A stretch of 64,000 bases of DNA, from positions 1 through 64,000 of the forward strand of contig JBBROS010000019.1 of the NCBI GenBank assembly GCA_038229135.1, in the 5' to 3' direction. A program made the translations under genes and the position numbers. Of the stretch, positions 29,090 to 38,341 are shown piece by piece. Each line of letters begins with the position of its first letter. The first letter of the stretch is position 1. The DNA is from JBBROS01 sp038229135 (GTDB lineage Bacteria; Pseudomonadota; Alphaproteobacteria; Acetobacterales; Acetobacteraceae). The notes below the pieces were generated by a model. That model saw only the letters and a list, made by a program, of their open reading frames with translations. It was not told where the DNA came from and did not search any database.

Positions 29090-29178
29090 CGTCATCGCGA
29101 ACGAAGCGTGGCGATCCAGGGGCCGACAAGCCTGTCCTGTGCGTCCCTGGATCGCCACGCCTTCGGCTCGCGTTGACG
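29090..29178. repeat. Dispersed palindromic repeat, copy 7
   Basis: Left arm CGTCATCGCGAACGAAGCG with TGGCGATCCAGGGGCCG; right arm GTCCCTGGATCGCCACGC to CTTCGGCTCGCGTTGACG. It fills the 132-base gap between the GNAT-Nudix gene and the molybdopterin-binding gene. Confidence 0.85.
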
Positions 29179-29194
29179 AGCTGAAAGCACACCC

Positions 29195-29950
29195 ATGACC
29201 AACCCAACCGCCTGCCTCCTCGTCATCGGCAACGAGGTCCTGTCCGGCCGCACGCAGGACCTCAACATCCGCTTCCTCGCCCAAAGCCTCGGCGCCATCG
29301 GCATGCCGCTCCGCGAGGTCCGCGTCATCCCGGACGTGCCGGAGACGATCATCGGCTCCGTCAACACCTGCCGCGCCATGTTCGACCAAGTGTTCACCAC
29401 CGGCGGCATCGGCCCCACGCATGACGACATCACCCGCGAATGCGTCGCCGCCGCATTCGGCGTGCCGTGGGAGCCGCACCCGGAGGCCTGGGCGCGGCTC
29501 GAGAAGCACTACCCCCCCGGCCAGTTCAACGCAGCCCGGCAGCGCATGGCGACGCTGCCCCGTGGCGCCACCCTCATCGACAACCCGGTCTCGATCGCCC
29601 CCGGCTTCACCATCGGCAACGTCCACGTCATGGCCGGCGTGCCCCGCGTCATGCAGGCCATGTGGGGCTGGCTCGGGCCACGCCTGCCGGGCGGCACCCC
29701 CGTCGAGTCCCGTGCCGTCCACGTCGTCGGCCTGCCCGAGGGCACCATCGCGGAAGGCCTCGGCGCCATCCAGAACGACTTTCCCCAGGTCGACCTCGGC
29801 AGTTATCCGTTCTACCGCGGCACCGGCAACGGCGTCGCCCTCGTCGCCAAGGGCACCGACACGGCGCAGCTCGATGCCTGTATCGAAGCCGTCGCCGCGC
29901 TCATCCGCAACCTCGGCCAGACCTCCATTCCGGGCGAGCCGGCGAGCTGA
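29195..29950 (+). CDS. Molybdopterin-binding-domain (MoaB/CinA N-terminal-like) protein
   Basis: A protein of 251 residues. It has the MoCF-biosynthesis fold also found at the N terminus of CinA: LLVIGNEVLSGRTQDLNIRF, then VFTTGGIGPTHDDITRECVAAAFG and the later NPVSIAPGFTIGNVHVMAGV. Family members include molybdopterin adenylyl-transferases and CinA nicotinamide-mononucleotide enzymes. The C-terminal deamidase domain of full CinA is absent. It ends 65 bases before kdsD. The exact reaction cannot be assigned. Confidence 0.85.
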   Translation: MTNPTACLLVIGNEVLSGRTQDLNIRFLAQSLGAIGMPLREVRVIPDVPETIIGSVNTCRAMFDQVFTTGGIGPTHDDITRECVAAAFGVPWEPHPEAWARLEKHYPPGQFNAARQRMATLPRGATLIDNPVSIAPGFTIGNVHVMAGVPRVMQAMWGWLGPRLPGGTPVESRAVHVVGLPEGTIAEGLGAIQNDFPQVDLGSYPFYRGTGNGVALVAKGTDTAQLDACIEAVAALIRNLGQTSIPGEPAS

Positions 29951-30015
29951 CGGATACATTGCGTCACAGCGCACGTGTTGACCCTCCGCCCGGCGCTGCC
30001 CATACAACGATCACC

Positions 30016-31014
30016 ATGAACGCCTCTCTTGCCACCCTGAGCGCCCGGCCGGAGGCTGCGTCCTCGGTCCAGGTCGCGCGCGACGTGCTGGCGGCCGAGG
30101 CCGCCGGCCTGCACGCGCTCGCCGCCTCGCTCGACGGCACATTCACCCGCGCCGTCGGCACGCTGGCCGCCTGCCAGGGCCGGGTGGTCGTGTCCGGCAT
30201 GGGCAAGTCCGGCCTGGTCGGCCGCAAGATCGCCGCCACCCTGGCCTCCACCGGCACCCCCGCCTTGTTCGTGCACCCGGCCGAGGCCAGCCATGGGGAC
30301 CTCGGCATGATCGTCCCCGGCGACGTCGTGCTCGCCCTGTCCAACTCCGGCGAGACGTCCGAGCTGGCCGACCTCGTCGCCCACGCTGCCCGCTTCGCCC
30401 TGCCGCTGGTGGCCATCACCGGCCGGGCCCACTCCGCCCTCGCCCGCGCCGCCGACATCCTGCTCTTGCTGCCGGCCGCCTCCGAGGCCTGCCCGCACGG
30501 CCTTACGCCCACCACCAGCACCACAATGCAGCTCGCCCTCGGCGATGCCCTGGCCGTGGCGCTGCTCACCGCCCGCGGCTTCACCGCCAGCGACTTCTCC
30601 GCCTTCCACCCCGGCGGCCGCCTCGGCGCCCAGCTCAAGCGCGTGGCAGACCTCATGCACGCCGGCGACGCCATCCCGCTCGCTCCGCCCGGGCTGCCCA
30701 TGCACCGCGCCCTCCTGCTCATGACCGGCAAGGGCTTCGGCTGCCTCGGCGTGACGGACGAGGCCGGCCAGCTCGTCGGCATCCTCACCGACGGGGACCT
30801 CCGCCGCGCCATGGGGCCGGGCCTGCTCGACCATATGGTCGGGGAGGTGATGCATCCTGCCCCACGCACCATCGGCCCCGACATGCTCGCGGCCGAGGCG
30901 CTCCGAACGATGAACCAGGCACCCCGCCCGGTGACGTCCCTCTTCGTCGTCGAAGCCGGCCGGCCCGTCGGCATCCTGCACATCCACGACCTGCTCCGCG
31001 CAGGCGTGCTGTGA
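30016..31014 (+). CDS. kdsD: Arabinose-5-phosphate isomerase (KpsF/GutQ family)
   Basis: A protein of 332 residues. It converts ribulose 5-phosphate to arabinose 5-phosphate, the first step to KDO of LPS. It has an N-terminal SIS domain (VVVSGMGKSGLVGRKIAATL; HPAEASHGDLGMIVPGDVVL; SNSGETSEL; LTPTTSTTMQLALGDALAVA; FHPGGRLG) and two C-terminal CBS repeats (from about 208). ATG 30016 begins the protein; the longer frame upstream shadows the preceding gene. It overlaps lptC by GTGA, so it leads an LPS synthesis and transport operon. Confidence 0.95.
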   Translation: MNASLATLSARPEAASSVQVARDVLAAEAAGLHALAASLDGTFTRAVGTLAACQGRVVVSGMGKSGLVGRKIAATLASTGTPALFVHPAEASHGDLGMIVPGDVVLALSNSGETSELADLVAHAARFALPLVAITGRAHSALARAADILLLLPAASEACPHGLTPTTSTTMQLALGDALAVALLTARGFTASDFSAFHPGGRLGAQLKRVADLMHAGDAIPLAPPGLPMHRALLLMTGKGFGCLGVTDEAGQLVGILTDGDLRRAMGPGLLDHMVGEVMHPAPRTIGPDMLAAEALRTMNQAPRPVTSLFVVEAGRPVGILHIHDLLRAGVL

Positions 31015-31799
31015 GCGACGCCCCAATCGTCGAGACACCGGCGCGTCGACGGGCACCGGGCGGCGCCGAGCGCATGGCTGCGCTGACAGCCGGGCGCACC
31101 CGCACCATCGCGGACGCCCCTGGCCGCCGCCGCCGCGCACCCACCGCCCGCACCATCGCCCGGCGCCGCACGCTCGTCTGGCTCGCGAAATACTCCCTGC
31201 CCCTCGTGGCCGTGCTGCTCCTCGGCTCCATCGCCGCCTGGCCCGAGATCGCGCGCGTGACGGATGCCGGCCGTGTCAGCTTCCGCCGCGCGTTCAGCGT
31301 GGACCCGGAAAGCGGCCGCATGATCGAGCCCCGCTTCAAGAGCGTCGACGAGCGCGGGCGCCCCTACACGCTCACCGCCGCCACCGCGCTCCAGACCAGC
31401 GCCGACCGGATCGCGCTGGACAAGCCCAAGGGCGACGTCGTGACGGAGAGCGGCACCTGGATCATGGTCGATGCGCGGGAAGGCGTGTTCATCCAGCACG
31501 CCTCCCAGCTCGACCTCGCCGGCGAAGCCACGCTCTATCGCGAGGACGGCACGATCATCGCCTCCGACACCGCCGCGGTCGACCTCAAGCAGGGCGCCGC
31601 CACCACGGCCGACCGCACCCATGCCGAGGGCCCGTTCGGACAGCTGGACGCCCAGCGCGGCTACACGCTGGTCGACAAGGGCGCGGTGATCCAGTTCCAC
31701 GGCGCCTCCCACCTCGTGCTCAACAACGCGGCCAACGCCGGGCCGCAAGCCCCGGCCAAACCCGGTACCCCGCCCGTGCCCGTGAAGCTCAAGCCATGA
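31011..31799 (+). CDS. lptC: LPS export protein LptC
   Basis: A protein of 262 residues. It has an unusually long basic N-terminal tail of about 50 residues (many Arg), then one membrane anchor (LAKYSLPLVAVLLLGSIAAW), then a periplasmic jellyroll-type repeat domain (GRMIEPRFKSVDERGRPYTL; LDLAGEATLYREDGTIIASD). LptC links the LptBFG ATPase complex to LptA. The GTG start overlaps the kdsD stop and the end overlaps lptA by 4 bases. Position and topology make the call safe although primary sequence is weakly conserved. Confidence 0.9.
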   Translation: MSDAPIVETPARRRAPGGAERMAALTAGRTRTIADAPGRRRRAPTARTIARRRTLVWLAKYSLPLVAVLLLGSIAAWPEIARVTDAGRVSFRRAFSVDPESGRMIEPRFKSVDERGRPYTLTAATALQTSADRIALDKPKGDVVTESGTWIMVDAREGVFIQHASQLDLAGEATLYREDGTIIASDTAAVDLKQGAATTADRTHAEGPFGQLDAQRGYTLVDKGAVIQFHGASHLVLNNAANAGPQAPAKPGTPPVPVKLKP

Positions 31800-32770
31800 G
31801 GACGGTCGTCGCGCTGCTGCTGTTCGCCGCCACCACCTTTGTACCCGCTGCGTCCGCTCAGGGGCTCGACCTCTCGAAGGGCGGCGCCATCGACATCACC
31901 GCGCAGGACGGGATGGAGTGGCGGCAGAACGAGCAGCTCGTCATCGCCCGCGGCGAGGCCCGCGCCGTCCGCGGCGACGTGACCGTGACGGCCGACCGCC
32001 TCATCGCCCGCTACCGCCGCAAGGCCACGCCGGGCGGCGCAGCTGCGACCGTCCCCACGCCCGCCGCACCCTCGTCCACCGCAGTGGCGAGCGGCCCCAC
32101 GGACACCGGCGCCAACGAGGTCTATCGCCTCGAGGCCGAGGGCCATGTCCGCATCTTCACCGCAACCGACCTCGCGGTGGCCGACAAGGCCATCTACGAC
32201 ATCGACCAGGCCGTGCTGCTGCTCACGGGCGGCGCCATGACCATCACCACCCCGCAGCAGGTGATGACGGCGCGGGACACCATGGAATACTGGTCGCAGA
32301 AGCACATGGCCGTCGGCCGCGGCCTCGCCGTCGTCACCACCAGCGACGGCCGACGCGTCAGCGGGGACGTGCTGGTCGGCTTCACCAAGCCCCCCGCCAA
32401 TCAGGCCGCCACCCCGGCCAAGGCCGCCGCCCCCTCCAGGCCCGGCTCCGACCCGCTCGGCGGCTCCGGCAAGCTCGAGCGCGTGGAGGGCTTCGGCAAC
32501 GTGGAGGTCCGCACCGCAACCGAAACCATCCGCGGCGCCCGCGGCGTGTATGTGGCCGACACCGGCATCGCCCGCCTGGCCGGCACCGTGAAGATCACCC
32601 GCGGCCAGAACCAGCTCGAGGGCGACGAGGCTTTGGTCAACATGCGGACCGGCATCAGCACCCTCGTGCGAGACCCCGGCAAGCGCGTGCAGGGCCTGGT
32701 GGTGCCCAACGACAGCTCGGCCAAGCCAGCCCAGGGAGCCGCATCATCGACGCCCGCACGAACTCGCTAG
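31796..32770 (+). CDS. lptA: LPS transport periplasmic protein LptA
   Basis: A protein of 324 residues with a signal peptide (VVALLLFAATTFVPAASAQG). It has two OstA-like repeat blocks: GAIDITAQDGMEWRQNEQLV with ARGEARAVRGDVTVTADRLI, and later VEGFGNVEVRTATETIRGAR with VKITRGQNQLEGDEALVNM. LptA forms the periplasmic bridge that carries LPS from LptC to LptD. Pro/Ala-rich inserts around residues 80-100 and 200-220 make it longer than E. coli LptA. The start is in an ATGA overlap with lptC. Confidence 0.92.
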   Translation: MRTVVALLLFAATTFVPAASAQGLDLSKGGAIDITAQDGMEWRQNEQLVIARGEARAVRGDVTVTADRLIARYRRKATPGGAAATVPTPAAPSSTAVASGPTDTGANEVYRLEAEGHVRIFTATDLAVADKAIYDIDQAVLLLTGGAMTITTPQQVMTARDTMEYWSQKHMAVGRGLAVVTTSDGRRVSGDVLVGFTKPPANQAATPAKAAAPSRPGSDPLGGSGKLERVEGFGNVEVRTATETIRGARGVYVADTGIARLAGTVKITRGQNQLEGDEALVNMRTGISTLVRDPGKRVQGLVVPNDSSAKPAQGAASSTPARTR

Positions 32771-32820
32771 GTCACCCGAATGCCGGGCCGACCCTGGGCG
32801 CCCCCATCACGGAGGGCGGC

Positions 32821-33534
<714 letters not shown>

Positions 33535-33567
33535 GCGCCCTCTCCCGATGCGACGCTGGCCGCAATC

Positions 33568-33596
33568 TTGCATACCCACATTGGCCCATTAACGAT
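33568..33596 (+). promoter_or_regulatory. Weak candidate promoter before rpoN
   Basis: TTGCAT, a 17-base spacer, then AACGAT, 20 bases before the rpoN start and just after lptB. It is only a partial match to sigma-70 sites; rpoN may simply be read through from the lpt operon. Confidence 0.25.
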
Positions 33597-33615
33597 TACG
33601 CGCTACCATCCCCGC

Positions 33616-35121
33616 ATGGCGATGGGTCCCCGTCTCGAGTTCCGGCAAACACAGTCCCTGGTCATGACGCCCCAGCTGCGTCAGGCCATCAAGCTCCTGC
33701 AATTCACCAACCTCGAGGCCGCCGCCTTCGTCGAGGAGGAGCTCGAGCGCAACCCGCTGCTGGAACGAGACGATCGCAGCGACGTCCTGCCCGAAGCCCC
33801 CGCGCCGGACCAGCGCGAAGAGTCGCTCGCGGCCCACGACACCACCGACCTGCTGCGCCGCGAAAAACTGCCCGACGCCGGCGAAACCGATTCCACGAAC
33901 ACCTACGACGCCGGCGGCCCATCCGACGGCGTTGCCGTCAATGACTCCGGCTTCGCCTCGCCCCGCATCGGCCCGGGCGGCCGGGACCCGATGGACGAGC
34001 GCGGCATCGACGACGTCATGGAGGCCCCGCGCTCCCTCCGCGAGCACGTCGGCGAGCAGCTCCGCCTGTCCTTCCAGGATCCGGTGGACCGCATGATCGG
34101 CGCCCAATTCGTCGCCATGCTCGAGCCGTCCGGCCGCGTCTCGGCCAGCACGGACGCCATCGCCGACGCCCTCGGCATCACCCCCGCCCGCGTCGACGCC
34201 GTCCGTCAGCGCATGATGCGGTTCGACCCGACGGGCGTGTTCGCGCCCGACCTCCGCACCTGCCTCGCCGTCCAGCTCGCCGAGCTGAACCGGCTCGACC
34301 CGGCCATGGCGGCCCTGCTCGACAACCTCGAGCTGCTGGCCCGGCGGGATCTGCGCGCCCTCATCCCCCTCTGCGGCGTCGAGATCGACGACCTCGTCGA
34401 GATGGCCGCCGAAATCCGCAAGCTGGACCCAAAGCCCGGTGCCCTGTGGGACAGCGGGCCGGCCATCACCGTCGTCCCCGACGTGCTCATGCGCCCCGCG
34501 CCGGATGGCGAGTGGCTGCTGGAGCTCAACCCCGAGACCATGCCCCGCGTGCTGGTCAACGAGCGTTTCCACCTGCGCATCACCGCCACCGCCGCCGGGC
34601 CGGCCGGGCGGGAGACGCGGAGCTTCCTGAACGAGAACCTTTCCAGCGCCAACTGGCTCGTCAAATCCCTCCAGCAGCGCGCCGGCACCATCCTGAAGGT
34701 CGCCGGCGAGATCGTCCGCCAGCAGGACGGCTTCTTCCGCCACGGCGTTGGCCATTTGCGCCCGCTGATCCTGCGGGACGTCGCGACCGCGGTCGAGATG
34801 CACGAGAGCACCGTCAGCCGCGTGACGGCCAACAAATACATCGCCACCCCGCGCGGCGTGTTCGAGCTGCGCTGGTTCTTCACCACCGCCATCGCCTCCT
34901 CCTCGGGCGGCGAGACGCACAGCGCCGAAACCGTTCGCCATCGTATTCGCGCCATGGTTGCCGCCGAGACGGCGGAGGACATCCTGAGCGACGACGCAAT
35001 CGTGGCCGTGCTCAAGCGGGAAGGCGTGGACATCGCCCGCCGGACCGTGGCCAAATACCGTGATGCGCTCCGCATCCCGAGTTCGGTGCAGCGCAAGCGC
35101 GAGAAGGCGATGTCCGTCTAA
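33616..35121 (+). CDS. rpoN: RNA polymerase sigma-54 factor
   Basis: A protein of 501 residues. Region I is Gln/Leu-rich (RLEFRQTQSLVMTPQLRQAI) and binds activators. Region II is acidic (residues 50-130). The core-binding domain follows (LDPKPGALWD), then the DNA-binding helix-turn-helix (ATAVEMHESTVSRVTANKYI). The RpoN box is ARRTVAKYR near the end. ATG 33616 begins the usual region I; an earlier ATG/GTG adds residues unlike the family. It sits between lptB and hpf, the order common in proteobacteria. Confidence 0.96.
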   Translation: MAMGPRLEFRQTQSLVMTPQLRQAIKLLQFTNLEAAAFVEEELERNPLLERDDRSDVLPEAPAPDQREESLAAHDTTDLLRREKLPDAGETDSTNTYDAGGPSDGVAVNDSGFASPRIGPGGRDPMDERGIDDVMEAPRSLREHVGEQLRLSFQDPVDRMIGAQFVAMLEPSGRVSASTDAIADALGITPARVDAVRQRMMRFDPTGVFAPDLRTCLAVQLAELNRLDPAMAALLDNLELLARRDLRALIPLCGVEIDDLVEMAAEIRKLDPKPGALWDSGPAITVVPDVLMRPAPDGEWLLELNPETMPRVLVNERFHLRITATAAGPAGRETRSFLNENLSSANWLVKSLQQRAGTILKVAGEIVRQQDGFFRHGVGHLRPLILRDVATAVEMHESTVSRVTANKYIATPRGVFELRWFFTTAIASSSGGETHSAETVRHRIRAMVAAETAEDILSDDAIVAVLKREGVDIARRTVAKYRDALRIPSSVQRKREKAMSV

Positions 35122-35170
35122 GGGCCGCACCGCGCGACGGGCCGGAATGGCAACTTGGAGGTGCGGTCGC

Positions 35171-35770
35171 ATGAACATAACGGTTTCAGGCAAGCAGGTC
35201 GAAATGTCCGACGCACTGCGCACCCGGGTCGCGCAGCAGCTCGACCTCATCACGGGCAAGTATTTCGACGGTGCGCAGGAGGCGAGCGTCACGTTCAGCC
35301 GTGCCCGCAGCTTCTTCACGTGCGATATCAACGTCCACGCCGGCCGCGGCCTGACGCTGCGCGGCGAGGGCGAGGCCGCGGACGCGCATGGCGCCTTCGA
35401 CGACGCGGCCGAGCACATCGCCAAGCGCCTCCGTCGCTACCGCCGCCGGGTGAACGAGCACGCGCGGGACCTGGCCAACCGCGCCCGCCCCGAAGCCGCC
35501 CGGCAATACGTGCTTCGGGAGGAGGAAGAGGTTGCGCCCTCCCCCGGGATGGACCCGCCCGCCCAGTCCGGCACCTTCGCGACCGTCATCGCCGAGACCC
35601 CGGCCGAGATCAACCAGCTGAGCGTGAGCGAGGCCGTCATGCGCATGGACCTGGCCGACCAGCCTGTGATGATGTTCCGCAATAGCGCCACGGGCGCCCT
35701 GAACGTCGTTTATCGTCGCCCGGACGGCAACATTGGCTGGATCGACACGGCTGCAGCGCCCGCCGGATAA
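35171..35770 (+). CDS. hpf: Ribosome hibernation promoting factor, long form
   Basis: A protein of 199 residues. Residues 1-105 are the S30AE/RaiA domain (NITVSGKQVEMSDALRTRV; FTCDINVHAGRGLTLRGEGE) that sits in the decoding channel of idle ribosomes. Residues 140-199 are the C-terminal dimerisation domain of long HPF (ETPAEINQLSVSEAVMRMDL; MMFRNSATGALNVVYRRPDG). ATG 35171 is preceded by GGAGGT at 8 bases. The gene after hpf is usually ptsN; here an oppositely oriented DUF1150 gene follows. Confidence 0.95.
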   Translation: MNITVSGKQVEMSDALRTRVAQQLDLITGKYFDGAQEASVTFSRARSFFTCDINVHAGRGLTLRGEGEAADAHGAFDDAAEHIAKRLRRYRRRVNEHARDLANRARPEAARQYVLREEEEVAPSPGMDPPAQSGTFATVIAETPAEINQLSVSEAVMRMDLADQPVMMFRNSATGALNVVYRRPDGNIGWIDTAAAPAG

Positions 35771-35855
35771 ACGGAGCCGGCTGCTCACTCTCCCTCAGGG
35801 TCTGGGTAAGAGTCCACGCAGGGCTGGCTTGCGACGGTCGCGCCACTCTCACCCA

Positions 35856-35878
35856 GCCCTCTCCCACCGGGAGAGGGC
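35856..35878. terminator. Perfect hairpin between convergent hpf and DUF1150 genes
   Basis: GCCCTCTCCC and GGGAGAGGGC make a perfect 10-base-pair stem around a 3-base loop, 8 bases from the DUF1150 stop and 86 from the hpf stop. Its position between two converging genes suits a bidirectional terminator, although no T-run is present. A second C-rich tract near 35790 gives the region further pairing potential. Confidence 0.55.
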
Positions 35879-35886
35879 TTCGAACG

Positions 35887-36132
35887 TCAGTGGACCAGTG
35901 CGGGCACCATTTCATGCTGCACGATAGCCGCCACTGCCAGGTCGCAATCCGCCGCCGTCGCCATCGGCGACCCATCGGCCGCATGGATCGCGAACGCGGC
36001 CTGGCCGTTCAGCATCACGGGTTTCACGTAGGCCAGGTCGGCCATGCCGAGCTGCATCAGCTGCTCGGTCGTCAGCTTCCGAATATCCAGGCCCTGGCCC
36101 TGCTGGGCCGACCCAATCTCATGAGTGACCAT
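35887..36132 (-). CDS. DUF1150-family small protein
   Basis: A protein of 81 residues. The core LGMADLAYVKPVMLNGQAAFAIHAADG matches DUF1150, a family of short alphaproteobacterial proteins usually encoded right after a small heat-shock gene, as here (92 bases downstream of hsp20). Function is unknown; joint expression under heat or protein-folding stress is a reasonable inference from the constant pairing. Confidence 0.88.
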   Translation of the reverse strand: MVTHEIGSAQQGQGLDIRKLTTEQLMQLGMADLAYVKPVMLNGQAAFAIHAADGSPMATAADCDLAVAAIVQHEMVPALVH

Positions 36133-36224
36133 TTGAAACTCCTATCGCGCTCAGGCGCGCGCAGCCTCTGTCCCGAATAACGTTCGCTTGGGCGGATCGG
36201 ATGCAGGCGCGCCGCGTATTTCGT

Positions 36225-36695
36225 TCACGTTTCCTCGGGCGAACCATCCACGACGTGCGTCTGTACCCGCCCATCCCCGCTCGCCTGCGGCCGCCCGATC
36301 TGTATCGTCTTGATCCGCACCTCGGGCTGTGGCCGAGCCAGGTCGATATGCAGCAGCCCGTTGTCCAGCCACGCCCCCTTCACCTCGATGCCCTCCGCCA
36401 ACACGAACGCCCGTTGGAACTGCCGCGAAGCGATACCACGGTGAAGGTAAACACGACCTTGCGAGTCATCGGCCTGCCGGCCACGGATCACGAGCTGGTT
36501 GTCCTCCTGCGTGATCTGCAGGTCCGCCATCGTGAACCCGGCGACGGCCAGGGTGATCCGAAGCCCGTTAGGCCCGGTTTGCTCGATGTTGTAAGGCGGA
36601 TATCCCTCGCTCTGCGTCTTGGACGCACGCTCCAGGATCTGCTCCAGATGGTCGAAGCCCAGGAACATGGGCGAAGTGAACACACGCGTCGTCAT
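36225..36695 (-). CDS. Small heat-shock protein, Hsp20/IbpA family
   Basis: A protein of 156 residues. The alpha-crystallin domain spans about residues 30-135 (YPPYNIEQTGPNGLRITLAV; LVIRGRQ; YLHRGIASRQFQRAFVLAEG), and the C-terminal tail has the short I-x-I motif region (RIKTIQIGRP). It holds unfolding proteins for refolding. ATG 36695 follows GAGGGGG. A loose heat-shock-sigma-like promoter, CTTGCA with CGATGT at 17-base spacing, may lie at 36757-36785 on the minus strand; this is weak. It precedes DUF1150, forming the usual pair. Confidence 0.93.
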   Translation of the reverse strand: MTTRVFTSPMFLGFDHLEQILERASKTQSEGYPPYNIEQTGPNGLRITLAVAGFTMADLQITQEDNQLVIRGRQADDSQGRVYLHRGIASRQFQRAFVLAEGIEVKGAWLDNGLLHIDLARPQPEVRIKTIQIGRPQASGDGRVQTHVVDGSPEET

Positions 36696-36790
36696 TGACG
36701 GCCCCCTCGAGCGAGCGAAGCAAGCCGAAGCCCCATCAGGCACCCCGGCATTCCACACATCGGCATCGTACAACACGGGTGCAAGCCCCC

Positions 36791-36862
36791 CAGCCTTCGT
36801 CCCAGCCTTCGTCCCAGCCTTCGCCCCAACCTTCGCCCCAACCTTCGCCCCAACCTTCGCCC
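36791..36862. repeat. Six tandem copies of a 12-base unit
   Basis: The unit is CAGCCTTCGTCC, drifting to CAACCTTCGCCC: two of the first form, one intermediate (CAGCCTTCGCCC) and three of the last. It sits in the spacer between the divergent hsp20 and def genes, and both promoters must lie near it. Both strands stay open through it because 12 is a multiple of 3, but no gene is supported there. Confidence 0.9.
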
Positions 36863-36905
36863 CCGACTTCCCCAACCCTCGCCGCCTCGCTACATCGGGC
36901 GTCGC

Positions 36906-37427
36906 ATGACCAGCCTCACCATCCTCACGCCCCCCGCCCCAATCCTGCGCGCCCGGGCCCGCACGGTCGGCCCGGCCGACAACGACCGCGTGCGAGAGCT
37001 CGTGCCGGAGATGCTGGCCGCCATGTATGCCGCGCCGGGCATCGGCCTCGCCGCGCCGCAGGTCGGCGTGCCCCTCCGCCTCGTCGTCGTCGACCTCCAG
37101 GCCGACGACAAGCCAACGCCACTGCACCTGGTCAACCCCGAGATCGTTCGTGTGTCGGAGGAATGGGCCGCCCGCGAGGAGGGGTGCCTGTCGCTCCCCG
37201 GCCAATACGCCGAAGTCAGCCGCCCGGCCCGTGTCATGGTCCGCTGGCTCAACCTCGAAGGCTCCCGCCGCGAGGTCGAGGCCGACGGCCTGCTCGCCGC
37301 CTGCCTGCAACATGAGATCGACCATCTCGACGGCGTGCTCTTCGTCGACCACCTCTCGCCGTTGAAGCGCAACATGATCCTGCGCCGCCTGGCCAAGGAG
37401 CTGAAGCAGAAGGCCGCTTCCGGGTGA
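36906..37427 (+). CDS. def: Peptide deformylase
   Basis: A protein of 173 residues that removes the formyl group from new N-terminal methionines. All three metal-site motifs are present: GIGLAAPQVG, EEGCLSLPGQ and QHEIDHLDG. Unlike typical Def, the first stretch is RARARTVGPADNDRVRELVP, which is normal for the alphaproteobacterial branch. It overlaps fmt by GTGA, so the enzymes that add and remove formyl groups are made together. Confidence 0.96.
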   Translation: MTSLTILTPPAPILRARARTVGPADNDRVRELVPEMLAAMYAAPGIGLAAPQVGVPLRLVVVDLQADDKPTPLHLVNPEIVRVSEEWAAREEGCLSLPGQYAEVSRPARVMVRWLNLEGSRREVEADGLLAACLQHEIDHLDGVLFVDHLSPLKRNMILRRLAKELKQKAASG

Positions 37428-38341
37428 GGCTCGCCTTCATGGGCAGCCCGGACTTCGCCGTGCCGGCCCTGCATGCGCTGCACGGCGCCGGGCACGACAT
37501 CGCGGCCGTGTACGCCCAGCCCCCCCGCCCCGCCGGCCGCGGCCAGGCGCTCCGCCGTTGCCCGGTGCACGAGGCCGCAGACGCGCTGGGCCTGCCGGTC
37601 CGCACCCCCGCCCGCCTCCGCCACGACGCGGCCGAGCACGAGGCCTTCGCCGCCCTCGGGCTCGATGCCGCGGTGGTCGCCGCCTACGGGCAGATCCTGC
37701 CGCAGCCCATGCTCGACGCCCCGCGCCGGGGCTGCCTCAACATCCACGCGAGCCTCCTCCCGCGCTGGCGCGGGGCCGGCCCCATCCAGGCAGCCATCCT
37801 CGCCGGGGACATCGAAACCGGCATCACTATCATGCAGATGGACGCCGGGCTCGACACCGGGCCCATGCTGCTGCACGAGGCCGTGCCCATCGGCCCCGCC
37901 ACCACCGCCGCCACGCTTCACGACCAGCTTGCGGCCCTCGGCGCCCGCCTCGTCCTCGAGGCACTCGACCATGCGCCCACCCCGGTCCCGCAGCCCGACG
38001 GCGCCACCTACGCCCCGAAGCTGAGCCGCGATTCCGGCCGCCTCGACTGGGCCCAGCCCGCCGCCATCCTCGACCGCACGGTCCGCGCCCTCGTCCCCTG
38101 GCCCGGCGCCTGGACCACGCTCGATGGCGCCCCGCTCAAGATCCATGCCGCCGAGCCCGCCCCCGGCGAAGGCCCCCCCGGCACCGTGCTCGCCGCCACC
38201 GTGCAAGGCGGCGCGCTCCGCATCGCCTGCGGCCAGGGCGCGCTGCGCCTCACCCGCATCCAGCGCCCCGGCCGACCCCCCATGGAGGCCGCCGCCCTGC
38301 TCCGCGGCCACCCCATTCCACCTGGGACCGTGCTTGTCTGA
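37424..38341 (+). CDS. fmt: Methionyl-tRNA formyltransferase
   Basis: A protein of 305 residues. The folate-dependent formyltransferase domain has RLAFMGSPDFAVPALHAL, AAYGQILPQPMLDAPRRGCL, the catalytic NIHASLLPRWRGAGPIQAAI and METGITIMQMDAGLDTG-type stretches (here IETGI). A C-terminal OB-like domain follows (PGTVL). The GTG start overlaps the def stop. It is followed by truA with an 8-base overlap. Confidence 0.96.
   Translation: MRLAFMGSPDFAVPALHALHGAGHDIAAVYAQPPRPAGRGQALRRCPVHEAADALGLPVRTPARLRHDAAEHEAFAALGLDAAVVAAYGQILPQPMLDAPRRGCLNIHASLLPRWRGAGPIQAAILAGDIETGITIMQMDAGLDTGPMLLHEAVPIGPATTAATLHDQLAALGARLVLEALDHAPTPVPQPDGATYAPKLSRDSGRLDWAQPAAILDRTVRALVPWPGAWTTLDGAPLKIHAAEPAPGEGPPGTVLAATVQGGALRIACGQGALRLTRIQRPGRPPMEAAALLRGHPIPPGTVLV

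Noticed and set aside
36623..37352. Extension of the hsp20 frame upstream through the 12-base repeats
   Set aside because: The extension is repeat-derived Lys/Ala/Gly sequence and antisense to def; ATG 36695 has a good ribosome-binding site and the family-typical start.
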